Positions 13,006 through 25,821 are shown, numbered from the stretch's first letter. The stretch is DNA of 64,000 bases from Zygaena filipendulae (GCA_907165275.2 OU015654.1:2931501-2995500), one strand, 5' to 3'. Notes: a model not told the origin generated them from the letters alone. Numbers and translations are program-made.

Positions 13006-16000
13006 CAACCGAAAAATTATAGAAACAATAGTTACATAATAGACCCTCTGATATTTACTTCGAGCTCCATGTCCTTCATATTTTCACAATCACCTTTTGA
13101 AGCTCGTATTTGGGGGCATAATCTCATATTAAATGTAACTTATTTCAAGATTCTATTTCTTTTTTCTAATAGTTATTAGCAATACGCTCATAATAATAAT
13201 AATAATAATAACAGGTGACAACAATGGGTAATATAATCTATGTATTTTCTCCCGCTAGTTTTTTTGCTTCCTCGACTGGTCTTGCGTATTTATTACCTAC
13301 TTTTCAATCCCCCACGGTTTCACTCGAGTTAATTACGGAGTTTCTGTGGGAATTCCGGAATACAAAATTCCTCTCACAGGGGAACACTGTAGGAGCTTCT
13401 TAATCGGTTAAGTAGTTTTTAAGTTTATCCACATACAACATACCTAATATCGAATATTTTCTCTCTAGGTATAGAGGCAAATCTGTGATAGAGGTAGTTA
13501 AAAAGTAACTAAGTTTTATTTTAAATTATGTAATAAATTCCATTTTAACGTAATAATATTACGTGCAATAAAAATTGACTCCAGGTGCAGATTAAAAATT
13601 AATTACTTATGCAATAAGTTTATTGCCATCCGTCCGGTCTAATCTTTTCTTTACATAATACATATCTACTTATAATATAGGTAATAAATTATACTTAATT
13701 AGGTTTGCTATATTAATGTTTCCTCTATGCATCCTAATGAGTACATGTAATCTTAAATCGATAGGCATAGTTTGCAAAATTGTTACTTATCTTTGTTTTG
13801 TTAATATTACAATATTTTTTCATGAAACTGACAAAACATAGTATGTCTTAAATTGTTCTATATTACATCATGAAACATCATAAGTAGATTTTTTTAAACA
13901 TGTAGGAATGTGGAGTGTAGGTACCAAAGTAGATACCTAGACATTAGCCCGTATTTATGTTACATAATACCTATCTTTTTTTTTATAAATCCTGCAACTT
14001 AGCAATCTGTCCTGACTCCTGACACAATATTCTAATTGGCTGGCTTCGTTATAATGAATCTGTCGGTTTGTGGCTGAAGAAAGCATTCAGTAATGCTTTA
14101 GCCAAATTCTGTCGCCAAATTTCTCCGCAAGGTTGGATATTCTTTGTCTCCTACCTTTAAAAACTTCTTCTAGTTTTGTCATGATTTGGAAATTGAGTAA
14201 ATCTGTAACTAGACACATCTAATTATTTCTGTTCTCTTCCTGTCTATTTTTATACATGTAGTTAGAATATAACATCACGCGATATTCAACGATAGCGATG
14301 TATTATCGACATTTTCCTTCTAATCTACAATATCTATAACGTCTTTGTGTTCGGTGCAATAAGCTTGCATTAAAATGTTGCATGTTTTATTATTTCTTAT
14401 CATCTTTTTCTTTACAATTTATTTTTTTTATTGACAATTTTATCGAGTAATTCCATTACTTTTACAACTCGTAAGGAATACCTACAAGCTCCACAACCAC
14501 TTTGCATTTGGTTATGGCATTCCTGTAGTAGATATTTTATAATGAGTGTCGTTTGTCCAAAAGTCGGAAAGTCCATTTGTGTATAAATATCCTAAAAAGC
14601 AAACGACAATATATGCTGCTTCTCCAGTTTCTGGATTCCTCCATGGAATCTTTATTATACCGGCGAGGTTAAAAGGATCCCATCATTTAAAGATCAAGAA
14701 CATATTAGCTATAGTTTGTAATTAATTTTGTATACAAATTTTCATTCAATCCTATGAGTTTTGTGTAGTGTAGTTACACAAACAGGTCCAAATTACACAA
14801 TTTGTAAATTAGACAACTAACAGTCACATTAAATAAACTGATAGTAAAATTCTCTGCGTCATAAAGTTGCATAGTTGTTATGCTGCGCGCCGCCGTGAGC
14901 GAGCGAGTGTTACGACAGCTTAGCTTTATAGGTCAACTCGAATTAGGTTTTCGAGGAAGGTTTTTAGTGGCGCCAGAAAGAGGGTGGTGAGGTTCCATCA
15001 GTAAATATACAATAGCGTCAATCGTACAGGTATGTAAGCAAAAGAAATGCAGATAATATAATATATACGTACACTTACCATGGACATTCAGTGTTCATCC
15101 ATTTACGTAACTTCAAGATATCAAGGTCAAAATATTGTTCTACAGTTTTTTAACTTACTAAATGATAAGGGGTCCTCAGTTTGTTACGCAATATCACTGT
15201 CAGTTGTGTACCTTTTTTAATCTTTTATTTAAATGGGTTAACCTCCAAGGTGATCCCGTACAAGTTTGATTTGTTTAAAATTAGAAATCTGGCAAGCTTT
15301 TTGTTGCAAAAGCGATTTAACAAACGACCGGTTTCAGGTTGCGTTGTTTCTTTATCAAAAGAACTATCATTTTCGCGTCGTGTAGGCACCTACATACCTC
15401 GGTACATTCCTTCATCAGGGGGTTTCCGTGCAGCGCAATTCCAAAATCAACGTGTTTTGCATATTCTCAATCAACATACTACAACCCGCTACGCTGCAGG
15501 TAATTGAACATGTGATGCCTAACACTGTTTACTTTTTTTACTGACTGTACCTCTTATGTCAAGCCACACTAGTGTGTGGAATCTTCTACGCCACAGATAG
15601 TAAAGTTGCGACTTGCGCGGCGTACCCGTGACATTTGGTACGGTAAGTACAGTCACTGCAGAAGAGCTCATATACCTACATATTTTTGAATAATTCGTTG
15701 TTTAGTACGAACAAGCTCGCTAAAATTAGTTTCGACATGACTAAATAAAACTACACTACTACTAAAAAACCACAAAAAGATTCAAGTTCCGCCTCCCCTT
15801 TGTCTTTTGGTGTCAAACACAAAACGTGTACTGCTTTATGCGTTTACCAAATATGAACCTTTAAACAAATGTATCAAGTATCAACAACCTATTATTTATT
15901 TATCTATCTACTTTCTATTGAAAAGATTTCAACGCGTTATGACTAAGCCTTCATCGCTCATTATGAAGACAATATCTCTGTACATTTACGACAGTGCCTG

Positions 16001-17142
16001 AGGTACATAGGTACATTCCGTACTTTACAAAGTTACGATATCACGAGACCCGAATAGAAATTTAGATTATGTTTCTATTGTATTGAAGTTTGATAGATAC
16101 CTATATCTGGTTTGCCTCTAGAGATCTAATTCGAAATTTTGGAAATCTATGTAATAATTGTATGATCAAATAGATGAACTTTTTAGTAACAGCCATAATT
16201 TTAAAAAAGTTATGTGTACCTAACAACTGGCGGTCTTATCGCTCAGAGCGATCTCTTCCTGACAACCTAATAACCTAAATCTTCGGTAGCAATCTTAGTA
16301 AATTAGTAATTTTTTTGATAAAATTGCCATAATAAAATAAAAAACTACATTTTGGGGCTAAAGAGACCAAACCCAGTTGGAGAATGGAATAGACTCTATG
16401 TTTATTATTGTAATTAGTTTCACCGTTAAAAATACCTTTATGTAAAATAAAAAGTTTAACCTTCTTGCCCGCTCTCAGTTATTGTCTTTACAACATACTC
16501 GTTAATATACGAGTAGCTACAGTCAAAAGCTAAGGCGAGTCGGAAAGATGATTCAGGGAACTACATTTTTCACGTGACCTATCCAACATTGGACCGCCAT
16601 AATAAAAAACATCTACGAGCTTATTTCAAAGCCCCTGACATAGACTCACGTTTAGCTCGACCGTTCAACGGACGGTGGACGCCCGATTGTGACTCATTTA
16701 TGTGAGATGCTGCCAACTCAACTCGCTCCATGGCAATGAACTGAGTTGCCTATTGTGTTTTTATTAGTTACACTATAAAGTACCTACCTGGGTGGCTGAT
16801 GCAAAAAAACACTTTCGGTTTCCGCCACGAGGTTTTTTTTTGAATTCATTTCACCAATCAGCTGATTAATGCTAAGAATTTACATTCAAGTAGGACGTTT
16901 AATACCAAAGATCTTATATTAAACCTGATTGGTTATTAGAATAATCGAGGTTTGAAAATGAGCTAACAGGGTCAATAAACTTTTTCTAAAGCTTACAATG
17001 AGCCTAATTAAGTTTTGTTTGTATGTATAATGTTTTAATAAATTTATGCATTATTACACTTCACCGTTATATTATGAACATACGTAATGAGACACAAAAT
17101 CTTATATTCGCACGTAAGGCGTTAGTAACGTTATTTCCATTG

Positions 17143-17552
17143 CTGGGCCCTTTATACACAAACTTCGCGTTGTTAACGCGCTACAATTTTTTCCCCCCGT
17201 GCTCTAAAAAAGTTTCATTTAAAAAAATAAAGCATTTACAACGTGTTTTATTGTATACAGAATATTAGTATTGTAACTTTACATAGTATAAAATGTAGTC
17301 GCTCCCGCTGTCTGTTCGCGATAAACTCAAAAACTACTGAACGGATTTTCATGCGGTTTTCACCAATAGATAGAATGATTCAAGAGGAAGGTTTATAGGT
17401 ATAGTTTATCCTCGAATTCCCGCTGGAACTCCGAAATTATTGCGGGTGAAACCTCGGGGGACTGCTAGTTAGACCTTTGGGATTGTGTTTTTCGGACGCG
17501 CGTTATGAGCAAGGAATGTTGTTGGTCATAGGTAGTGAATCAGGGCTGCAAA
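17143..17552. mobile_element. MITE of the GGGCCCTTATTCAC family, interrupted
   Basis: The left part (GGGCCCTTTATACAC, AAAGTTTCATTT, ACAACGTGTTTTATTG) and right part (GGGATTGTGTTTTTCGGACG, GGAATGTTGTTGGTCATAG) match the complete element at 44248-44540. The intervening 17287-17468 is a Helitron-like copy inserted later. Confidence 0.55.
17287..17468 (+). mobile_element. Helitron-like element nested in a MITE
   Basis: Shares ACGGATTTTCATGCGGTTTT with the 6055-6237 copy. Ends GGTGAAACCTCGGGGGACTG then CTAG. The hairpin carries mutations (CTCGGG for CGCGGG). Confidence 0.55.
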
Positions 17553-18259
17553 TTAAAATGCAATGGAAATGAAAATGCAAAATGCTTCCTTGTTATTTAG
17601 GACTTTTTCCAGAAGCCTTCATGGGCGCGATTAACAATTCCCCAAAGATTTCGCGTAATTTAATAAATGGTAGTAGGTATAGTACGTATGTAAATCTAAT
17701 AAATAATAGAACTTGGAGAACGTACCTACGTACGAGAAAAAAATAAATTGTTTGTAAAGAAAATTAAAAAAATCATCCACCGGTAGGAAACTTTAATATA
17801 TATTCCTCAATAACTTACATAAAATATTTATATCCTGATCGATAAAAAGAGTTCCTGGAAGAATTCCGAAATTGGCAGGGTGAAACCTCGGGGGTATGAA
17901 TTGAGAAGATTTTTAAAAATAAGTACCTAGACAAGTACCTACGACCTACCTATCTACATAGTAGATACATCTGTATCTATATTTCGTTATTTGTGTCGCA
18001 GAGCATATTATGTTCTGGCTGTGTACCTACCTACCTACCTATATAAAAGAAAGAATTGTCAGACTTTGTGGTTATCCGGCGTAACCGGGACAAGCTGCGG
18101 CGAGGCGAACGAAGCACGTCACAACGAGTTTTATGCGCTTCACACTACTTACTGAATAAAAACTGACACGACATTAGAGTTCGATGATGCTTTTGCGGTA
18201 TGGTATTTTATGGTATTTTAACTGGGTTTACTTGACCACCCCAAACCTATATGGAGTAA

Positions 18260-18490
18260 TAGGCTATTTGACTAATTTACGGAATAATTACGGAGATACG
18301 TTGAGTCGAAATGTCGCGACTCGCGTGGTGTCAGCTGGCGCAGTTTATAGCTGCGTATGACGTTACGAGCCCCCACTCTCAAACTTTAATGCACTTTATC
18401 CAGGTATATTTTCATTAATTTGAAAAAGCAAAAAATACGTAAGATTAGGTAAGACAGTTTTTACGCAATTTTACTTTACCACTTGCGGGA
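18260..18490. mobile_element. Partial CRE-bearing MITE
   Basis: The left end TAGGCTATTTGACTAATTT is followed by ATACGTTGAGTCGAAATGTC and CACGAGCCCCCAC-like sequence also present at 50491-50820. The paired TGACGTCA sites are mutated here and the right end is lost. Confidence 0.45.
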
Positions 18491-18622
18491 AATAAAATTA
18501 CCAACATGATATTTGCTAAGACCCCCTTTCCCTTAGAAATGTGAGAACCTCGCATCATTAATGAACATTCCCTTTACCATTCAAAATCCTGACTGGTGGA
18601 AACTTGCCTACAGGAGAGTTAA

Positions 18623-18894
18623 AGCGGCTACACACGGCTCCATGATTACCTTATCTCTGCACGGCCCTAAAATCAGAGGCGATATCGGGAGTAATATTTC
18701 CAGGTTGCAAAACCTAATAGCCGGACAGACCAGCCAGCAAAAAGGCCGGGCATAGTGTGTCCTCAAAAATGTGGGTCCGGCCTTTTCACTCAAATGTCCG
18801 GCCAAACTGGCTGACCTGTTCCGTTATTAGGTTTGGCGACCTGGCAACATTACTCCCGATATCGCTTCTGATTTTAGGGCCGTGTGTAGCCGCT
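18623..18894. mobile_element. Foldback element with long terminal inverted repeats
   Basis: AGCGGCTACACACGGC at the left is matched by GCCGTGTGTAGCCGCT at the right. The arms continue inward through CCTAAAATCAGA and GCGATATCGGGAGTAAT and then an AACCTAAT block, giving arms of 70 bp or more. A 24-bp insert (about 18639-18662) interrupts only the left arm. A poly-T run follows at 18893. No coding sequence. Confidence 0.65.
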
Positions 18895-19322
18895 TTTTTT
18901 TTTTTTTTTTTTTTATTTATTATCAATAGGACCACAGACAGGTTAACAATGTTGTATAACATAAATGAACATTTTAGGAACTAAATAATTGCTAACCCTA
19001 CTTTGATGGTCTCAGTATTATAAATAATATTCATACAAGTGGAGCTATGTGTATATATCATATAAGAACATAGTTGCTAAATTATTCGCTAGGACAAAAT
19101 GCTCTCACAAAATTTACAACCACCATGGGTCCAAAAACCACAATAATATCTATAAAAAGCCATTAATGAAGAGTAGTAGGTATAAACTCTCGCACATAAC
19201 CGATCATAACCGATCGCCCTACGGAACATAGCCTTGGGATCAGATAAATCTGCAATCGGGAATATGCGGGGAATAAAATTTTCTAATACAATTCAAATAT
19301 TACAAAGATGTACCTAATATAC

Positions 19323-20670
19323 TTATGATGATGATTAATTTATTCCAAATAACAATAAGGGTTGACATGTGTTACGCTTACCAGTGAAGAAAGCCGAGGA
19401 CTTAGTAATGTACATACCTATCAATCTGTTATTGCACATTTGAGCACCTTTATAATTTCAGACCGGTAGGTACCAGCACTCGAAGCGAATATGTCAATCG
19501 AATTAAATTTAGAGTTGTATGTGGTAGTTATCCTATGCAGTGGTGATCTGATGCCAGCATTGGTTCGACTTATGTTTGCATGGAACAATTGATGTGCACG
19601 TGATGAGCGCATTACTGCTCTAGAAGGCACGCGATAATATATCCTATTAGAAAGATCTATACAATCGAATCGATGATGACAGAGATCATAGAGTAACATA
19701 GCTTCAAGTTGAATGCGCCGAGACCTCAGATCAAGTATTTGATGTTCACTTAGAAGTACTCGATATGATAAGCGCCGACGAGCACACCTAAACTGTACAC
19801 ATTTTAGAAATTTCTTTTGAACCATCTCAATACTATTACTATACTTGTCATAAAGTGGGTTCCATATCGGCACCGCATATTCAAGCTGAGATCTAACTAA
19901 AGATTTGTATAGGTACAAGTAGGTTGATGGTTTTTTTAAAATCGATACAAGATCGCATAACGAAACCATACATCCTATAAGCCTTATTAATTATATTTTC
20001 TATATGAATGTCGAAATGCAACTTACTATCTAAAGTGATTCCAAGATCTCTGATACTATTTACCTTATCAAGAATTGTGCCACACAATGAATAGCAATAA
20101 TTGCTTATATTCCTTTTCTTTGTAAATGTTATTGATTTACATTTATTCAGACTCAACTCAAGCTTGTTTTCGGCACAATAGATTGAGAAACGATCTAAAT
20201 CTTCTTGAAATCTGTCATGATCAGTAGGATTTTCAATCACTCGATAAATTTTTAAGTCATCAGCATACAAAATAAAGTTGCAATATTTAAAACATTGATT
20301 AACGTCATTTATAAATATGACAAACAGAAGAGGTCCTAGAATGGATCCTTGAGGAACTCCAGAATTTGCAACAATTTCATAGGATTCATAACCTTTTACA
20401 ACAACTTTTTGTGTTCTATTAGTCACATAAGATTTAAACCACCTCCAGAGATTTCCTCTTATACCATTAAATGCAATTTTCTCAAGCAAGATTTTATGAT
20501 CAACTCGGTCAAAAGCTTTCCTGAAGTCCGTATACACACTATCAATTTGTTTATTACAGTCAATACCTTCAAATAAATGAGTTGTATAATTTAATAAATT
20601 TGTAACTGTAGAACGTTTTTGTGTAAAACCAATGCTGCTCAGCAAGGATGACGCTATGTAAATAAGGATA
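19323..20670 (-). mobile_element. 5'-truncated non-LTR (LINE) retrotransposon
   Basis: The minus strand encodes the C-terminal part of a reverse transcriptase. Visible motifs are FRKAFDRVDH (first catalytic Asp region), SGVPQGSILGPLLF, FILYADDLKIY (the YADD active site) and DLGITLDSKL, then a C-terminal block with SLVRSQLEYAVPIWNP. This arrangement is typical of Jockey/CR1-type LINEs. No endonuclease domain is present and similarity begins near 20670, so the copy is 5' truncated. The frame shifts near 19930 at a run of seven T, splitting the protein into two frames. Its 3' side ends in AATAAATTAATCATCATCAT, a simple-repeat tail. It is a dead copy. Confidence 0.85.
19421..20640 (-). pseudogene. 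Reverse transcriptase remnant of the LINE
   Basis: Two overlapping minus-strand frames (about 20640 to 19895, then 19969 to 19421) together hold the RT domain from its second motif to the C-terminal region. The switch between frames is at the T-run near 19930. The Asp-Asp of YADD is intact, but the N-terminal RT motifs and the endonuclease are absent, so it cannot act on its own. Confidence 0.8.
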
Positions 20671-21444
20671 TATAGCTTTTTAGTAGCCTCTAAGCTCCTT
20701 GTCTCAATAATATCATTCATTGCAACACTCGTTGTCAGCCGTCGAGGGATGCAGCGGTGATGAAGGCGCGAGGCGTCGTTATGTAACTGTGATTCGCGCA
20801 ACATATCAATTGCGAAAATTATTACTACAAAAATAATATCAAGATACAAGCCTCGAGGCTATTATTATATTTGCTTATTGTATATTGTGTACATGATATA
20901 TCGTCAAAGTTACATCGCGGTACCAATTTGTTATACTCATGAATGGGTCTCGTTATCTTACTTGCGTCAGCGAATTTTTATTTTGTCATACTACATGTTC
21001 TTTGACTCAAAACAACATGCTATGTTAGATAACTTTATGTAGGAAGATTTAATCATTAACTAAATATCATTGATTTTAATCAGTTAATTTTCAATTGCGA
21101 AACGAACTGTCATCTTTTGGTACATTCAGCATCCGAATTAGGTAAATAATATTGACAGTTGTTGAATTTATTTACCTAGTATCGCAATATGATTCAACAA
21201 CGAACATTACCTATTAGTTAGAAAGTTCAAAAAAAATAATGAGAAGCTCAATTTGAAATGTTCTTCAATACATCGTGCATACATGTTCGAAACTTTACTT
21301 AACTTCAGACGCACATAATTATTATATGAGCAACCGCCACTCCAAAACTTATTGTACACAGCAAAATCCAGTTTTAACAAATGTTCGATTCCCACCAAAC
21401 TTCCACCATGTTGCCTAATTTAATTTGTCGTATTCTTGTTTCAG

Positions 21445-24400
21445 TTGTAGTGGACGTGGACAGTCGTCCGGTATGCGTGGAGATCTGTGATACTGCGGGC
21501 CAGGTGAGCTCAACATTTTTTTTTTACATTCGTTATCATAGAAAACACGCATGAACATGTCCCAAGTCCCAAACGCAACACCTGCCAGTTTTTGTATCTC
21601 TTTACGCAATAAAAAAGCCAGCACGTGTTTTGATATGAATGGCTGGTACATTTACTACACAATGCTATGATCAAACATGGACTAGCTGGCTTCCTTCGAC
21701 AATGGTTGCACCGTGTATTTTTCCCACAGTTTCTCTGCCACTATAGGCTTGACGTACCTGCAAGTTTACGAACTTGGCATCGTTGTGGATAGAGCTGAGA
21801 CGACGTCGCGTTGCACGACACAAAAGTATTGTTTCCCATCACAATGGCAGGTGACGCGGTAGCTCCAAACGTGCGGGTATGTGAGTTTCGCACGACGTGG
21901 CGCTACTGTCGCTGTAGGTTTGCTGTAGGTAGAGTCCAACAGAGTTATACGTGCAAATATTGAGCTAAACACAAAATATACTTACCTAGTTATAAAAAAA
22001 AAATATAGAAGTTCGTGTCGAACTAGACACAGTGAAGGGTCCCATATCGGAGAAATGTCTTTGGTTCTCCAAAATATCCCATACCTCTAAAACTATATAT
22101 TCGTTTAATGTTTTTGTTTATCCATCCTTTAGTAGGAAAGATAGAGGGGTGGGGGACATTTTTATTGTCCGTTACGATAACATAACAATTGGTTTTCTCT
22201 ACAGTCTGACAGTACATGTACAAAGAAGTTTCACTTCAAAAAATTACATCACAACGTGTTTTATGGCATACCTGCGTGATACCAATTTATGATTTTTTGC
22301 CATTCAGAGCGTTTGTAGATAATTGTGTTGCTCCTTGCATATTGTTGGTGTGCTATCGCTAGAGCTCATTTCCTTATCTATATAATGTCCTACGATATCT
22401 CTAACCAACTGTTAGTAATTAGTAGGGTAGCGCCACAGACGATATAAAAATTATAATCCAGCGGGAAGTAGATGGTTAAAGTGATTACATTCACAAAATT
22501 CAACCGTGACTAAGCCGTGGTGAACGGTTGAGAAACAACTAAAACCACTAACAAGCCGATTCCTATCTGAGATTATCGACAGAACCACTTTGCGGTGGAG
22601 GACCGCTCAATCCTGAACAGTCGATGATTCAATTTCGAAATCGGTTAGCTTGTGGCTAACACGTAAAATAACTTTTTAACCGACTTCCAAAAAGGAGGAG
22701 GTTCTGCATTCGGTTGTATGTAGGTTTTTTTTTATGAATAAGTATTTCATTTTATGATTATTTCAAGTTTTCGGGAAGCACAGCAACAAATTACAATGAT
22801 TTTTCGCCTGCTCAATTTTTCGATTTTGCGTCCACTGCCAACTGCTGAGAGAAATTTACACTCACATCAAGTATAAGGGACATTTGTAGGGCCATTAATA
22901 AATAATTTAATAGAATAGAATCCTCTATTAGAATCCTTAGTAAGGTGCTTAGGATTCATATTTTAAGTATTTTTCATTACTCATACTCGGAAAGTAGGTC
23001 TGAAGTTGCCTGAGAAGCGGGTTGAAAGTAACACTTTTCAGCCCTAGGGAGAATCGCTTTCAACTGACAGCTGGATACTGCAGAAACTCAAGTTTTTTTT
23101 TATGTCATAGGGGGCATACTTACTGGCCAGTAGCACACCTAATGGTTGATTTATGTAAAATAAAATTCACTCATTTTTTTCTTTAGCTAATTCCTATTTT
23201 TATTTTGACTTTCCTTGCTTCGTAATGAAAAGCACAGTGTTATCCTCGGGAGAAAGACTAGGATAACAATGTACTATTTTGTACGCTGGTTTGATATACT
23301 GTCTGTTTGAAATTTCGTATTGGCTAACGCTATACATAATATATATACGTATATATACCGAACACACAAAATAGTACTATATATAGCATAATATGTCGCG
23401 GGTAGATTTTACAATTCGTCCGTTTACAAACAGGCAGCATTTTGTATATTAATATGTACTGAAGACAAAATGCCCCTGCTTTGTATTTGCGAGCACCTGA
23501 CGCGCTAGGTTCGGAAGTTTGATCTGTAAACAGAACACATTCAAATAGTACCGATTTACGATGCGCGAGTACCCACCACTACGGGTATTCTGTTCTCGGC
23601 ATCATACAGAATGCAGACCGTTTATAATCGAAAGGATTATACAACATTCCAGCGATATAGACGTAATGATAAACATAGGTACAATTGGCTACTTGACAAA
23701 AAAATTTTTTTTAGTCCGTCGTGTAGATTAGTAAAAAATATTGGACACGTATTTTTCCTTTTTTTACGTACTCAAAAAATAACAGAGATACATTGAGTTG
23801 AAATTTCGCGTGACGTCACAATTCAGTGCGGTTTGTATGGCGCTTATAATGAATATTGACGTCACGAGCCCCCCACCCTAAACTTTAATGCGCTTTATCT
23901 ATGTTCATTTTCATTAAATTGAAAAAGCAAAAAATACGTGTCTATTATTTTTTTATTTTCTAACTGACGGACTAATTAGAATTTTGATATTCATACCTTG
24001 GAGAATACCCAATTGTGAGTTTATCATCATCACTGAATCGCTCAATAAGTCTTGTGATTTATTGAGCAAAACTTCATCATTTGGAGTGTTGGCCAGTGGA
24101 TATGGGTGGCCGAAAGGCTTACGGGCCTTATGGCGTGGTTGTTATTGGTTGACTCTCTCCCATGGCGCAGACAACCGTATTGTTAACGCATACGCTCTAA
24201 ATACGCCTCCGTTATTATTCCTATCCATCTAACGTTTTTATTAAACATTCCCATTTGTAAATGCAATGCAAATTAGGTTAACGTTCACGTGTACCCACGT
24301 TTTCATTCTTGGGAAAGGTTTTGTTAAAATATTTCAATATGTCGTAGTCCGCAATTTCGTGAACTAGAAAATGCTATGTAAAGGAGAAATAGAAGCATGT

Positions 24401-25778
24401 CATGCCGCCAAGTAATTTCATTACCTTTAACTCATGCTACGCAGGCAACTGGATTCAATTCGTTAAAAATTTAAGATCAATCACACACGACAAGCTAACA
24501 AAATCCAAGCTAGAAAAAGAATTAGGAACAGAGATTTTCGAGCCATCTCTGGATTTAGTAGGTAATCTCTCGATCTAACGAATTGATTTCACTGATACTA
24601 ACCTACAGTAGCCACGGGTGAAAGCGCGGCAAGGGGAACGGCCATTGTAATGGTTTTTTTTTTCAATTCCAGGACTCAATGTCGGAGCTGCGAGCGCTTT
24701 GCTACCCCGGCACTGACGTTCTAATGCTTTGCTTCTCGATCGTGCGTCCAGAGACGTTTCGGTCGGTCGCGAATCGTTGGACTCGCGCCGTCGCCAATGT
24801 GAAAGCGCCTCTAGTGCTCATCGGTACACAGAGCGACTTGGCGGACGACCCACGAGTACTCCAGACATTGAGAGTGAGTTTCAGACTTTTGCCTGCTTCT
24901 GCCTATCGCTACTAATGCCCGCTCCACATTTACGCAAAAATCTTGCGAGAACGCGGGAAAAACACCAGAAAGTGAAGTGGAGCCGATGTTCTCCGCCGCT
25001 ACTCGTGGTTTTCTCGCGTCCTCGCAAGATTCCTGTGTGAATGTGGAGCGGGCTTAAGGAACGTATCGTCATATACGTGGCCACAAAGGTGGCAGTTTTG
25101 CAAACGACTTGGCTGTTTGTCTTTGTTCTACCGACACTCGGTAAGTTTCGAGACTGATCCGACACATTAGAATACTTTAACATTTTTCTTATGAATTAAT
25201 AGTGATAACTAAGTATACCTACGTAGGCACCTTTACTATCGAAATTGAAGAACCTAACCTATACAATTACGCATTTTACATTTTATTTCAATCATAGAAA
25301 GAGAAACAACAGAAATCTCCCACTTTTTTGTATTTCCAAGCATTCTAAAATGCGACAATTACAATATTCGCTGTGCACTCTGACGTGCTAACAAAGAGAA
25401 TATAATCATTAAACTGTAGGTACGAACCACAAAGTGAGTCAAATAAAAAAGGCGGGATACCATAGAATATAGATAAAGTAATTACTTAATTCATCTCATA
25501 ATATCCGTGGAACAAGGAATGGAAATGGTAAACTTACCTAATGTCGGATAAAATATCATTCTAAATAATTTAATTGACTTTTCCAGGCCCGCGGCGAGGA
25601 TGTGGTAACAGAAGCTGACGCTAAAGCACTAGCGACGAAAATTAACGCGGTCTACGTGGAGACTTCCGCCAAAACGAGGAAACAACTGAAAGACGCTTTC
25701 GATGCCGCCATTTTGGCGGGACTGCCAGTCATCAAGAAGAAAAAACCCTGTTGGAAGAAATTGTTTTGTTTAAATTAG
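21445..25778 (+). CDS. RhoU/RhoV (Wrch/Chp)-type small GTPase, 3' exons
   Basis: Three exons join in frame: 21445-21503, 24673-24873 and 25587-25778, with acceptors TTTCAG, ATTCCAG and TTCCAG and donors GTGAGC and GTGAGT. They encode about 149 residues. The first exon carries the G3 box ICDTAGQ, the second ELRALCYPGTDVLMLCFS and the G4 box GTQSD, the third the G5-type ETSAK. The TQSD form of G4 (most Rho proteins have TKxD) and LRxLCY after the G3 region point to the RhoU/RhoV subgroup rather than Rho, Rac or Cdc42. The C-terminus is basic and Cys-containing (KKKKPCWKKLFCLN) and lacks a CAAX box, fitting the palmitoylated, non-prenylated tail known for this subgroup, which signals at membranes to the actin cytoskeleton and PAK kinases. 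The first exon enters in phase 1, so the P-loop and switch I exon(s) lie upstream and were not found. A poly(A) signal AATAAA is at 25822. Confidence 0.85.
22195..22265. repeat. Fragment of MITE-related repeat
   Basis: CAAAGAAGTTTCACTTCAAA and ACAACGTGTTTTATGGCAT, within the first Rho intron visible here, match internal parts of the 44248-44540 MITE. The ends are missing. Confidence 0.35.
23095..23160 (-). repeat. 3' end of SINE/LINE repeat
   Basis: TTTTTTTTATGTCATAGGGG reads, on the minus strand, as the same CCCCTATGACATAA plus A-tail that ends the SINE at 10615-10965. Only the tail is preserved. Confidence 0.45.
23685..23992. mobile_element. CRE-bearing MITE in Rho intron
   Basis: Contains TTTAGTCCGTCGTGTAGATT, TTGGACACGTATTTTTC and two TGACGTCA sites (23811-23818 and 23857-23864), followed by CACGAGCCCCCCACC and 'CTTTAATGCGCTTTATCTAT'. 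It aligns along its length with 50491-50820. Both ends are eroded. Confidence 0.6.
24917..25053. mobile_element. Short MITE with strong terminal inverted repeats
   Basis: GCCCGCTCCACATT at the left pairs exactly with AATGTGGAGCGGGC at the right. The pairing continues with gaps through AATCTTGCGAG/CTCGCAAGATT and AACGCGGGAAAAC/GTTTTCTCGCGT. It is 137 bp and non-coding, and begins 43 bp after the donor of the second visible Rho exon. The open frames across it on both strands are artefacts. Confidence 0.7.
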
Positions 25779-25821
25779 AGGAGTATTATAGATAGAACAA
25801 TGGATTAATTTTTTAATGTAT

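Larger units (their letters stand above)
1..19322. other. Long non-coding stretch with scattered repeats
   Basis: I recognise no gene here. Open frames are short, AT-rich, lack splice context and resemble no protein family I know. The sequence holds many decayed Helitron-like copies (listed separately), a SINE inside an older repeat near 10.6 kb, a foldback element at 18.6 kb and short (GATA)n, (AAT)n and TACCTACC tracts. It could be intergenic, or part of it could be a long 5' intron of the Rho-type gene at 21.4 kb, whose first coding exons are missing. Around 14.9-15.0 kb is a locally GC-richer patch that could be a 5' UTR or promoter, but nothing proves it. Confidence 0.6.

Noticed and set aside
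15181..15507. 108-codon open frame on +
   Set aside because: No ATG start, no recognisable family, AT-rich like its surroundings and no splice sites that would extend it.
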